NCBI GenBank assembly: GCA_016462625.1
Contig: JAEMSV010000013.1
Coordinates: 1 to 56,642, forward strand
Direction of reading: 5' to 3'
Origin: Solirubrobacteraceae bacterium
GTDB lineage: Bacteria; Actinomycetota; Thermoleophilia; Solirubrobacterales; Solirubrobacteraceae
DNA length: 56,642 nucleotides
Positions 24,690 through 31,673 of this stretch are shown piece after piece (position 1 is the first letter of the stretch; the number at the start of each line of letters is the position of its first letter). Position numbers and translations under genes: made by a program. The notes beneath the pieces were generated by a model that saw nothing but the letters and a program-made list of their open reading frames with translations, had not been told where the DNA came from and made no database searches.

Positions 24690-25502
24690 CTAGGCGAGCA
24701 CGGGGAGGACGCGGACGCCCGCAGGCTGCCGTTCGGCGCCGTCCAGCCGCCGCATGGCGTCCCCGAGGGATTCCCTGTCCGGGTAGCCGATCGCGACGGT
24801 GTCGAGGCCCGGCAGCTCCGGAGCCGCCGCCGGGCCGCCCTTCGACCGCCACGTGTTCATCCCCACGTGGTGGTGGTAGCCACCCGCGCTGACGAACGCC
24901 GCCTCGCTGCCGAAATGCTGCATGAGGTCGAACCCCATGGTGGTGACCCAGAACCCGAGCGCGATCGGCAGGTCGGCGACCTGTAAGTGCACGTGGCCGA
25001 CGTCGACGCCGTCGGTGTCGCTGCCGTCCGCGGCGTCGAGGATCGAGTTGAGATCGAGCGGCCGGGTCACCATCCCGACCCGCTCACCGGGCCCACCGGG
25101 CGGCCAGGTCTCGCGCGGGCGGTCGTGGTAGAGCTCGACGCCGTTGCCGTCCGGGTCGTCGAGGTACAGGGCTTCGGAGACCCCGTGATCGGACGCGCCG
25201 CTCAGCGGATAGCGCTCGCGCAGCAGCCGGGCGAACACCTCGCCGAGGCCGCCCAGCGTGGGCCAGCGCAGCGCCGTGTGGAAGAGGCCCGTGGCCTCCT
25301 GCGGCGCCGGCCCGGCGATCACGCTCGGGCGCAGCACGATCAGCGGATGGTCGCCGCCGGGCGCGGCGAGGGTCGCGCCGTCGTGATCCTCGCGCAGGGC
25401 CTCGAAGCCGAGGAGCTCACCGTAGAAGCCGACCGAGCGCGAGACATCCGAGACGCGCAGGACAACATGGTCGATGTGCACCCGCGGGTCGATCGTCTCC
25501 AT
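24690..25502 (-). CDS. VOC family dioxygenase (catechol 2,3-dioxygenase-like)
   Basis: The 270-residue protein contains two vicinal-oxygen-chelate modules. The first starts IDHVVLRVSDVSRSVGFYGELLGF (residues ~10-33) and ends with ALYLDDPDGNGVELYHDRP. The second starts VGHVHLQVADLPIALGFW near residue 167. Candidate metal ligands are His in IDHV, His in VGHVHL and Glu in NGVELY, the usual 2-His/1-Glu set; YHHHVGMNTW is also characteristic of CatE-like extradiol dioxygenases. A role in ring cleavage or glyoxal-type chemistry is plausible. The start is supported by TACGGT on the minus strand at 25511-25516, 8 nt before the ATG. It ends 4 bp from the RTX gene stop. Confidence 0.88.
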   Translation of the reverse strand: METIDPRVHIDHVVLRVSDVSRSVGFYGELLGFEALREDHDGATLAAPGGDHPLIVLRPSVIAGPAPQEATGLFHTALRWPTLGGLGEVFARLLRERYPLSGASDHGVSEALYLDDPDGNGVELYHDRPRETWPPGGPGERVGMVTRPLDLNSILDAADGSDTDGVDVGHVHLQVADLPIALGFWVTTMGFDLMQHFGSEAAFVSAGGYHHHVGMNTWRSKGGPAAAPELPGLDTVAIGYPDRESLGDAMRRLDGAERQPAGVRVLPVLA

Positions 25503-25554
25503 CCAGGTGCACCGTACCCGCCGCGCCGCGCCGGGACTGCCGGTTCCCGGGAAC

Positions 25555-26364
25555 TCAGGAGATCGCGTGCTCCGCGCGCAGCCGTGCGGCCACGCCGGCC
25601 CGGCCGTGCTCGCGCAGATCGCCGTACAGCTTCTTGATCTCCTCGAAGATCACCTCGGAGGCCGCCTGCGCCTGCTCGCGCGTCGGATCGAGCACGCGCG
25701 GGAACTGCAGCGGCTCGCCGTAGAGGACCGTGACCTGCGGGAACTGCCCGCGCTTCCAGTTGCGCACCTTCGCCGAGCCGTAGATCGCCGTGGGGACCAC
25801 GGGTGCGCCGGACTCGAGCGCGAGCTTGCCGATGCCCGGCTTGGGCTTCTCCGCCAGGTCGCCCGTCCGCGACCGGCCGCCCTCGCAGTACATGCACAGC
25901 GTGGCGCCGCGCTCGAGGACCGTGTGGGCGGTCACGAAGACGTCGTTGTCGCGTTCCCCGCGCCGGACCGGGAACACCCCGCCGTGGGTGTAGACGAACT
26001 GCATCGGCCGTGCGAACAGCTGCGACTTGGCCATGAACTGGACCTTCCGCCGCAGGGCGATGCCCGTGAAGAAGTGGTCCATGAACGAGAAGTGGTTCGG
26101 CGCGATGATCACCGGGCCGCTCTGCGGGACCAGGTCCGAGCGGAACGACCGCAGGCGGAAGAAGCCGTAGCCGTAGAGCGTGACGAGCATCCGCACGATC
26201 TCGTACATCGCGTCGGGCTTCTTCGTGCGGGTGCGCTTGTGGAAACGGGCGAAGTAGGACTCGGGCCGCGGGTCCTTGTAGACCTGCTCCTTCATCTTCA
26301 CCAGCTTCTCCGCCGACTGCCGCTTCTCGTCCTGCTCCTGCTCGTCAGACATCGCGCGGATCAT
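25555..26364 (-). CDS. PlsC-type 1-acylglycerol-3-phosphate acyltransferase
   Basis: The 269-residue protein is a lysophospholipid acyltransferase, which adds an acyl chain to lysophosphatidate in membrane lipid synthesis. The catalytic HxxxxD is in NHFSFMD (~residue 88), the FPVRRGERDND phosphate-binding block follows near 125, and EGGRSRTGD lies near 160. The highly charged N-terminus (SDEQEQDEKRQSAEKLVKMKEQ) is an unusual extension before the membrane-proximal helix. The ATG at 26362-26364 overlaps the glpK stop in an ATGA, so it is translationally coupled to glycerol kinase; ATG at 26350-26352 is an alternative. Pairing glycerol phosphorylation with glycerophosphate acylation makes biochemical sense. 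Confidence 0.9.
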   Translation of the reverse strand: MIRAMSDEQEQDEKRQSAEKLVKMKEQVYKDPRPESYFARFHKRTRTKKPDAMYEIVRMLVTLYGYGFFRLRSFRSDLVPQSGPVIIAPNHFSFMDHFFTGIALRRKVQFMAKSQLFARPMQFVYTHGGVFPVRRGERDNDVFVTAHTVLERGATLCMYCEGGRSRTGDLAEKPKPGIGKLALESGAPVVPTAIYGSAKVRNWKRGQFPQVTVLYGEPLQFPRVLDPTREQAQAASEVIFEEIKKLYGDLREHGRAGVAARLRAEHAIS

Positions 26365-27839
26365 GCCAGGCCGCGAGCGCGCTGGACCGCCTGGCTCCAG
26401 CCGGCCAGAAGCTCGGTGCGTTCGTCGTCGCCCATCCGCGGTTCGTACCGCGCCCGCTCCCGCCACATCTGCTCGGTCTCGCGCTGGGTCCACAGCCCCA
26501 CGCCGACCCCCGCGAGCCGCGCGGCGCCGAGCGCGGTCGTCTCGGCGATCTGCGGCAGCACGACGGGCACGCCGAGGACGTCGGCCTGGAACTGCATGAG
26601 CCAGCCGTTGACGGTCGCGCCGCCGTCGGCGCGCAGCTCGGTCAGCGGCCGGGACCCCGCCCGTTCCATCGCGTGGACGGCATCGACGGCCTGGTAGGCG
26701 ATCGCCTCGAGCGTCGCGCGCGCGAGGTGCGCACGCGTGGACCCGCGTGTCAGGCCGACGATGGTCCCGCGCGCGTAGGGGTCCCAGTACGGCGACCCGA
26801 GGCCGGTCAGCGCGGGGACGAAGTAGACGCCGTCGTTGCCGGCGAGCGACGCGGCGAGCGGCTCGGTCTCAGCCGCGACCTCGATGATCCCCAGGCCGTC
26901 GCGCAGCCACTGCACGCCCGCTCCGGTGACGAAGATCGAGGCCTCCAGCGCATAGATCGTGCGTTGCCCGATGCGCCAGGCGACGGTCGACAGCAGCCCG
27001 TCGGCGGCCGGCGGCGGATCGTCCCCGGTGTTCAGCAGGACGAAGGAGCCGGTCCCGTAGGTGTTCTTGCCGAGGCCCGGATCGAGACAGGCCTGTCCGT
27101 ACAGCGCGGCCTGCTGGTCGCCGGCCACGCCCGCGACCGGCACGCCGCCGAACCCGGGCAGCGCGTCCTCGCGCACGCGGCCCAGCTCGCCGATCGACGG
27201 GCGGACCTCGGGCAGCGCGGTACGCGGGATGTCGCCCAGCAGCCCGAGCAGCTCGTCGCACCAGTCCCCGGAGGCGAGGTCGAAGAGCAGCGTGCGCGAC
27301 GCGTTGCTCGCATCCGTCACGTGCTCGCCGCAGAGCTTGTAGATCAGCCAGCTGTCGACGGTCCCGAACTTCGCCCGGCCGGACGCCGCCCGCTCGCGCA
27401 GCCCCGGGACGTGCTCGAGCAGCCACTCGATCTTCGTCCCTGAGAAGTACGGGTCGAGGACCAGGCCGGTGCGCGCGCGGACGAGGTCCTCGTGGCCGGC
27501 CTCGCGCAGCTCGTCGCAGCGCGCGGCGGTCCGCCGGTCCTGCCAGACGAGCGCGCGGTACAGCGGCTCACCCGTGTCCGCGTCCCACACGCAGACGGTC
27601 TCGCGCTGGTTCGTGATCCCGACGCCGCGCAGGCCGCCCTCGGGGACGCCTGCGTCGTCGAGGGCCTCGAGCGCGACATCGCGTGTCGTCTCCCAGATTT
27701 CGCGCGCGTCGTGCTCCACCCAGCCGGGCTGGGGAAAGTGCTGGCGGAACTCGCGGTAGGCGCGCCCGGCCAGCTCGCCGTCGTCGTCGAAGACGAGACA
27801 CGTGCTGCCCGTCGTGCCCTGGTCGATGGCCAGGATCAT
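26361..27839 (-). CDS. glpK: Glycerol kinase
   Basis: The 492-residue enzyme phosphorylates glycerol to sn-glycerol 3-phosphate with ATP. FGGY-family features include the N-terminal phosphate loop ILAIDQGTTGSTCLVFD, NQRETVCVWD, WQDRRTA, VAGDQQAALYGQ, KNTYGTGSFVLLNTG, ALEASIFVTGAGVQWLRDGL, GLGSPYWDPYARG and LRADGGATVNGWLMQFQAD. The length is normal for GlpK. No glpF or glpD is adjacent; instead plsC follows with an ATGA overlap. TAGGCT on the minus strand at 27850-27855 lies 10 nt before the ATG, and no Shine-Dalgarno sequence is visible, so the mRNA may be leaderless. Confidence 0.96.
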   Translation of the reverse strand: MILAIDQGTTGSTCLVFDDDGELAGRAYREFRQHFPQPGWVEHDAREIWETTRDVALEALDDAGVPEGGLRGVGITNQRETVCVWDADTGEPLYRALVWQDRRTAARCDELREAGHEDLVRARTGLVLDPYFSGTKIEWLLEHVPGLRERAASGRAKFGTVDSWLIYKLCGEHVTDASNASRTLLFDLASGDWCDELLGLLGDIPRTALPEVRPSIGELGRVREDALPGFGGVPVAGVAGDQQAALYGQACLDPGLGKNTYGTGSFVLLNTGDDPPPAADGLLSTVAWRIGQRTIYALEASIFVTGAGVQWLRDGLGIIEVAAETEPLAASLAGNDGVYFVPALTGLGSPYWDPYARGTIVGLTRGSTRAHLARATLEAIAYQAVDAVHAMERAGSRPLTELRADGGATVNGWLMQFQADVLGVPVVLPQIAETTALGAARLAGVGVGLWTQRETEQMWRERARYEPRMGDDERTELLAGWSQAVQRARGLA

Positions 27840-27905
27840 CGCGGGCGGCAGCCTACGCGCCGAATCGGCGGGCGGGCGGCAGTACGCCGGTCCCTAGTCG
27901 CTGAA

Positions 27906-27993
27906 GTTCGGTGGGAGGCCGGAGCCGGCCCCGTGGCGAGTCTGTCCCGTACTCGCCACGAAGTCCCCTCGGCCCCGGCCTACCTCACCGAAC
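27906..27993. ncRNA. Candidate structured RNA or long hairpin
   Basis: Three nested helices line up. GTTCGGTG (27906-27913) pairs with CACCGAAC (27986-27993), GGCCGG (27917-27922) pairs with CCGGCC (27975-27980), and CGTGGCGAGT (27932-27941) pairs perfectly with ACTCGCCACG (27951-27960) around a 9-nt loop. The result is a rod of about 88 nt with internal loops. I checked by eye for SRP, 6S, RNase P and tmRNA landmarks and did not find them. The transcribed strand is unknown. Confidence 0.35.
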
Positions 27994-28092
27994 GGGTGGT
28001 GTCACACGCGGGAGACTGCGCGCCGGCCAGAAGGCCTCCACCCTCGCCACCGCGCCGCTGGGTCAGGGCGACACGATGAGCACGTTCCAGTC

Positions 28093-28146
28093 CCAAGCAC
28101 CGGGTGGGATCGTCGCAGGAGGAGACGGTATGTCCCCGGTGCTTGG
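28093..28146. ncRNA. Second candidate stem-loop with purine-rich apex
   Basis: CCAAGCACCGGG (28093-28104) and CCCGGTGCTTGG (28135-28146) are a perfect 12-bp inverted repeat. Inside, CGTC and GACG can pair around a GCAGGAGGA loop, which on the + strand exposes an anti-SD-like purine run. It could be part of one larger leader RNA with the element at 27906-27993, upstream of the biotin-carrier gene. Confidence 0.35.
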
Positions 28147-28414
28147 CCTCGCTGGATCGCATGCCAAGAAGGTACGTGCGGGCCGTTCGACGACCCATAG
28201 ACAGTCGGTCGGAGATTGCCGAGCACGACCCGTACAGGCGGTCGGTCGAGGCCCTCCAGGCCCTGACTTTCCGGGGGTTTTGCGGTTGGGCAGCTCGTGC
28301 ACGAGGCCGAGCGACTTCGCACGCACCGTGGTTTTCCGACACTCAGGGCGGTGCCGCTGGTGCGAGGCCTAAGCTGCCGACGCAACCCCAGGGGATACGT
28401 CTGAGGAGGAGCGA

Positions 28415-28627
28415 GTGCCGGAGATCGAAGCCCACATCACAGGCACGGTGTGGAAGATCGAAGTGCAGGTCGGAGACGACATCAGCGAGGGCGACACCGT
28501 CGTCATCCTGGAGTCGATGAAGATGGAGATGCCCGTCGAGGCCGAGGACGAGGGCAAGGTCAAGGAGATCCTCTGCGAAGAAGGGCAGAGCGTGAAGGAA
28601 GGCGACACGCTCGTCGTCCTCGAGTAG
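28415..28627 (+). CDS. Small biotinyl/lipoyl carrier protein (TB7.3-like)
   Basis: The 70-residue protein is a complete stand-alone biotinyl domain. It has the biotinylation motif ESMKME with the acceptor Lys at position 36, flanked by the two halves of the beta-sandwich (GTVWKIEVQVGDDISEGDT and EGKVKEILCEEGQSVKEGDT). It resembles the mycobacterial biotinylated protein TB7.3 and would act as a carboxyl carrier for an acyl-CoA carboxylase encoded elsewhere. The GTG start at 28415 is set by the strong AGGAGGAG just upstream. It lies 5.5 kb before a biotin synthesis cluster on the same strand, a possible functional link. A lone Cys (EILCEEG) is of unknown importance. Confidence 0.92.
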   Translation: MPEIEAHITGTVWKIEVQVGDDISEGDTVVILESMKMEMPVEAEDEGKVKEILCEEGQSVKEGDTLVVLE

Positions 28628-28674
28628 GGCCTGACGACGGCTGGCCGCGGCGGTGGTCTACCCTCCGCCCCGTC

Positions 28675-29460
28675 ATGCCCGGCCAGCTCCGCATCGACCA
28701 GCCGGCCGAAGGGGTCGTCCGGCTGATGCTCTCCAACCCCGAGAAGGCCAACGCGCTGGACCACGCGATCCTCGACGCGATCACCTCGGCCGTGAAGGAG
28801 CACGACGACGCCCGCTGCCTGCTCCTCACCGGTGAGGGCACCGTCTTCTCCGCGGGCTACGACCTCACGAACCTCCCCGAGGACGGCTTTGCCGCGGCGG
28901 CCGAGGAGCTCGTCGCCCACCCGTTCGCGGACGCGCTGGACGCGCTGGAAGGCACCGACGTGCCGGTGGTCGCCGCGCTGCCGGGCCACGCGATCGGCGG
29001 CGGCCTCGAGCTCGCCCTCGTCTGCGACTTCCGTGTCGCGGCCGACTCCGCGAAGCTCGGCATGCCGCCTGCGAAGCTCGGCCTCGTCTACTCGCACACG
29101 GGCCTGCGGCGCTTCATGGACGCCATCGGCGTGTCGCGGACCCGCGAGCTGTTCATGCTCGGCCGCAACATCGACGCGGCGACCGCGTTGGACTGGGGCC
29201 TGGTCAACCGGGTCACCCCCTCGCAGGACGTCGACACGACGGCGCTCGCGCTCGCCCAGCGCCTGGCCGGCAACGCCCCGCTGTCGCTGCGCGGCAACAA
29301 GCGCGTGATCCGCGAGCTGCTGAAGGCCGAGCGCGAGCTCGACCCGGCCGTGGAGCAGGACCTCATCGACCTGCGCCACAGCTGCTTCGACAGCGAGGAC
29401 TTCGCCGAGGGCGTGCGGGCGTTCGCGGAGAAGCGCCCGCCGCAGTGGCAGGGCAAGTAG
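28675..29460 (+). CDS. Enoyl-CoA hydratase/isomerase family protein
   Basis: The 261-residue crotonase-fold protein has the oxyanion-hole segments AGYDL near residue 61 and GHAIGGGLELALVCDFRVAAD near 100-121. PPAKLGLVYSHTGLRRF follows. At the usual catalytic Glu positions, the first is GGGLE (present) and the second region (LGLVYS) lacks the typical Glu. The protein may therefore be an isomerase or another crotonase rather than a canonical hydratase. TACCCT (28659-28664) lies 10 nt before the ATG; no Shine-Dalgarno sequence. It follows the biotin carrier by 47 bp. Confidence 0.88.
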   Translation: MPGQLRIDQPAEGVVRLMLSNPEKANALDHAILDAITSAVKEHDDARCLLLTGEGTVFSAGYDLTNLPEDGFAAAAEELVAHPFADALDALEGTDVPVVAALPGHAIGGGLELALVCDFRVAADSAKLGMPPAKLGLVYSHTGLRRFMDAIGVSRTRELFMLGRNIDAATALDWGLVNRVTPSQDVDTTALALAQRLAGNAPLSLRGNKRVIRELLKAERELDPAVEQDLIDLRHSCFDSEDFAEGVRAFAEKRPPQWQGK

Positions 29461-29501
29461 CGCGGAGCGGGCGTCCACCCTCCACTAGCGTCCCGTCCAC
29501 C

Positions 29502-30413
29502 ATGCCGACGCTCGCGAACACCGACCTGAACGTCTCGACACTCGGCCTCGGGACCAACGTCTTCGGCTGGACCGCGGACGCTCGCGAGTCCGCCCAGGTC
29601 CTCGACACGTACGCCGACGCCGGCGGGAACTTCCTCGACACCGCCGACCTCTACGCGCAGACGCGCTCGGAGACGATCATCGGCGACTGGCTCGCCGGTC
29701 GCAGCGACCGCGACCGGTTCGTCATCGCGACGAAGGTCGGCATGGCGGCCGGCCTCGAGGGGCTGTCGGCGAAGACGATCAAGACGGCGATCGAGGGGTC
29801 GCTCAAGCGGCTGCGAATCGACCACGTCGACCTCTACTGGGCCCATGTCGACGACACCAAGACGCCGCTGACCGAGACGCTCGGCGCCTTCCACGACCTC
29901 GTCGTCGAGGGCAAGGTCCGGTACCTCGGCGCGTCGAACATCACCGGCCTGCGCCTGGCCGAGGCCCTCGAGGACGCCGACCGCCACAGCTTCACCCGGT
30001 ACGTCGCGGTGCAGCCCGAGTACAACCTGCTGGAGCGGGAGTTCGAGCGCCGCGACTGCGACATCGTCGCGCGCGAGCGGCTCGCGACCGTGCCCTACTA
30101 CGGCCTTGCGTCCGGGTTCCTCACCGGGAAGTACCGGCCGGGGGCCGAGCCCGGCGAGAGCAAGCGCGGCGCGCGCGGGGCGCGGTATCTCGAGGACCCC
30201 CGCGGGCCGAAGCTCCTGGAGGTGCTCGACGAGATCGCCTCCGCACACGAGACGACGGTCGCCGCCGTCTCACTGGCGTGGCTGGCGGCGCAGCCGACGG
30301 TGGTCTCACCGCTGGCCAGCGCGCGCTCCGTCGAGCAGCTGGCGGAGCTCCTGCCGGTGCAGGAGCTCCGTCTGGGCGACGCCGAACTGGCGCGCCTCAG
30401 CTCGATCTCGTAG
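29502..30413 (+). CDS. Aldo/keto reductase
   Basis: The 303-residue protein is an NADPH-dependent aldo/keto reductase with a TIM-barrel fold. The catalytic tetrad is visible: Asp and Tyr in FLDTADLYAQ (~residue 48), Lys in IATKVG (~79) and His in DLYWAHVDD (~113). The C-terminal cofactor-binding region reads VSPLASARSVEQLAELL. The start is supported by TAGCGT (29486-29491) 10 nt before the ATG. A second aldo/keto reductase domain is found at 37444, fused to a SnoaL domain. The stop is 7 bp from the lipoprotein stop on the other strand. The physiological substrate is not evident. Confidence 0.9.
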   Translation: MPTLANTDLNVSTLGLGTNVFGWTADARESAQVLDTYADAGGNFLDTADLYAQTRSETIIGDWLAGRSDRDRFVIATKVGMAAGLEGLSAKTIKTAIEGSLKRLRIDHVDLYWAHVDDTKTPLTETLGAFHDLVVEGKVRYLGASNITGLRLAEALEDADRHSFTRYVAVQPEYNLLEREFERRDCDIVARERLATVPYYGLASGFLTGKYRPGAEPGESKRGARGARYLEDPRGPKLLEVLDEIASAHETTVAAVSLAWLAAQPTVVSPLASARSVEQLAELLPVQELRLGDAELARLSSIS

Positions 30414-30420
30414 CGGCGAG

Positions 30421-30777
30421 CTACGGGGTCTGGTTGATCTGCGTCTTCGCGTCCTCGAGGGCCTTCTTGGCCTCGTCGGGGACGTTCGCGTTGTCCTTGA
30501 CCTCGTCGATCGCGTCAGTGGCCGCGTCCTCCGCGGCGTCCTGGACGGTCTTCGCGCCCTCCTGGAGCTCCTTGGCGGCGTCCTCGGCCGACTTCTGGCC
30601 GCTCTGCACCTGCTCGGCGGTCGTCTTGGCCTGCTCCTGCAGCTGCGTGGCCTGCTGCTGGACCTTCTCGCCCTGCTCCTGGAGCTTGTCGGAGGTGTCA
30701 TCTCCACAGGCGCCGAAGGCAAGAGCGGACGCGGCGGCGGCGGCGATGACGAACGGGCGGATCATGTTGCGGGGCAT
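30421..30777 (-). CDS. Ala/Gln-rich coiled-coil lipoprotein
   Basis: The 118-residue protein starts with a short hydrophobic leader ending LAFGACGDD, a reasonable lipobox with the lipidated Cys followed by acidic residues. The mature protein is almost entirely heptad-like helix rich in Ala, Gln, Lys and Glu (KLQEQGEKVQQQATQLQEQA, then ERAKEL-like repeats), resembling Lpp-type or LEA-like coiled coils. It may form a periplasmic or envelope spacer, but no function is known. AGGGAG lies 8 nt before the ATG, a proper ribosome-binding site. Confidence 0.82.
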   Translation of the reverse strand: MPRNMIRPFVIAAAAASALAFGACGDDTSDKLQEQGEKVQQQATQLQEQAKTTAEQVQSGQKSAEDAAKELQEGAKTVQDAAEDAATDAIDEVKDNANVPDEAKKALEDAKTQINQTP

Positions 30778-31004
30778 GGCAGGTCTCCCTGAATGGTTGC
30801 GTTGGGGTCACGCGGTGCGGCGCGAGCCTACGTGAGGCGGGCCTTTGCGTGCCGGTCGGTCGGGTGCTCAACCGCTTGCCCACCCCGGACTTACGCCGCC
30901 GTCGGAAAATTCTTGGCTCGTGGGTCCTGATACCGGAGCGTTGCTGCCACGCGGGTCCCAACCGACCGAGACTTCTGGCGACGGCGCGAGTTGGTCGCGC
31001 GCTG

Positions 31005-31024
31005 GTCCCGACCCATCGCGGGAC
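31005..31024. promoter_or_regulatory. Probable TetR autoregulatory operator
   Basis: GTCCCG (31005-31010) and CGGGAC (31019-31024) are a perfect inverted repeat with an 8-bp centre, ending directly against the -10 hexamer TAGGCT (31025-31030) of the TetR gene. A repressor bound here would cover the promoter. Confidence 0.5.
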
Positions 31025-31039
31025 TAGGCTTTCCGCGCA

Positions 31040-31669
31040 GTGCCACCAGCTTCGCCACGCCGCTCCCCGCCGCGGCGCATGACCCAGGCCGAGCGCCGGG
31101 AGGCCACGCGCACCGCGCTGCTCGAGGCGACGATCGAGTGCCTCGTCGACTACGGGTACACCAACACGACGACCGGTCGTGTCGCCGAACTGGCGGGAGT
31201 CTCGCGCGGCGCGCAGCTGACGTACTTCGCGAACAAGAGCGACCTCGTCGCTGCAGCGATCGCCCATCTCGCGCAGAAGCGGATCGCGTGGGTCGGGTCG
31301 CTGGTCGACAAGCTCCCGGAGGGCGAGGACCGGCTGCCGACCCTGCTCGACCTGCTCTGGGACGCGCATCAGGGCGACCTGTTCGTCGCATCGGTGGAGC
31401 TGTGGGTGGGCGCACGAGCCGATCCGCAGCTGAGCTCCAGTCTCGTCGAGGTCGAGCGAGATGTCCTGCAGCGGTCGTTGGCGGTGGCCGCGGACGCCCT
31501 CCCAGAGCTCTCGAGCCGCGCCGGTTTCGTCGACGACGTCGAAGCCGTGCTCTCGCTCATTCGTGGTCTCGGGCTGCTGCAGGTCGCAAGCGGCGAGGAT
31601 CGGCGGGGCGTGGCGCGGCGGTGGCCGGCGACCAGGGAGCGGATCCTCCGCATCCTGGCCGCCGACTGA
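31040..31669 (+). CDS. TetR family transcriptional regulator
   Basis: The 209-residue protein has an N-terminal TetR HTH (ATRTALLEATIECLVDYGYTNTTTGRVAELAGVSRGAQLTYFANKSDLVAAA, about residues 21-72, shown here only to define the region by position) and an all-helical ligand domain. The GTG start at 31040 lies 9 nt after TAGGCT (31025-31030); ATG at 31079 is an alternative that removes a Pro/Arg-rich N-tail. It ends 4 bp from the secreted double-esterase gene on the other strand. With an inverted repeat at 31005-31024 it is probably autoregulated; other targets are unknown. Confidence 0.9.
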   Translation: MPPASPRRSPPRRMTQAERREATRTALLEATIECLVDYGYTNTTTGRVAELAGVSRGAQLTYFANKSDLVAAAIAHLAQKRIAWVGSLVDKLPEGEDRLPTLLDLLWDAHQGDLFVASVELWVGARADPQLSSSLVEVERDVLQRSLAVAADALPELSSRAGFVDDVEAVLSLIRGLGLLQVASGEDRRGVARRWPATRERILRILAAD

Positions 31670-31673
31670 CAGC

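Larger units (their letters stand above)
27840..28414. other. 575-bp gene-free region with structured elements
   Basis: No convincing protein gene lies between the divergent glpK and biotin-carrier genes; the open frames here show poor codon structure. The stretch holds two large inverted repeats (27906-27993 and 28093-28146, listed separately), the glpK promoter at its left end, and the ribosome-binding site AGGAGGAG at about 28403-28410 at its right end. It is the longest non-coding stretch in the window. Confidence 0.55.

Noticed and set aside
27900..28380. SRP RNA, 6S RNA, RNase P RNA or tmRNA in the glpK/biotin-carrier gap
   Set aside because: Landmark sequences of each (for example the SRP GGAA-capped core or the RNase P GAGGAAAGTCC) were not found; left as an unassigned structured element.
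30840..31000. tRNA-like T-arm sequence (GGGTCCTGATACC) downstream of the lipoprotein gene
   Set aside because: The T-stem does not pair and no acceptor, D or anticodon stems can be built; treated as coincidence.
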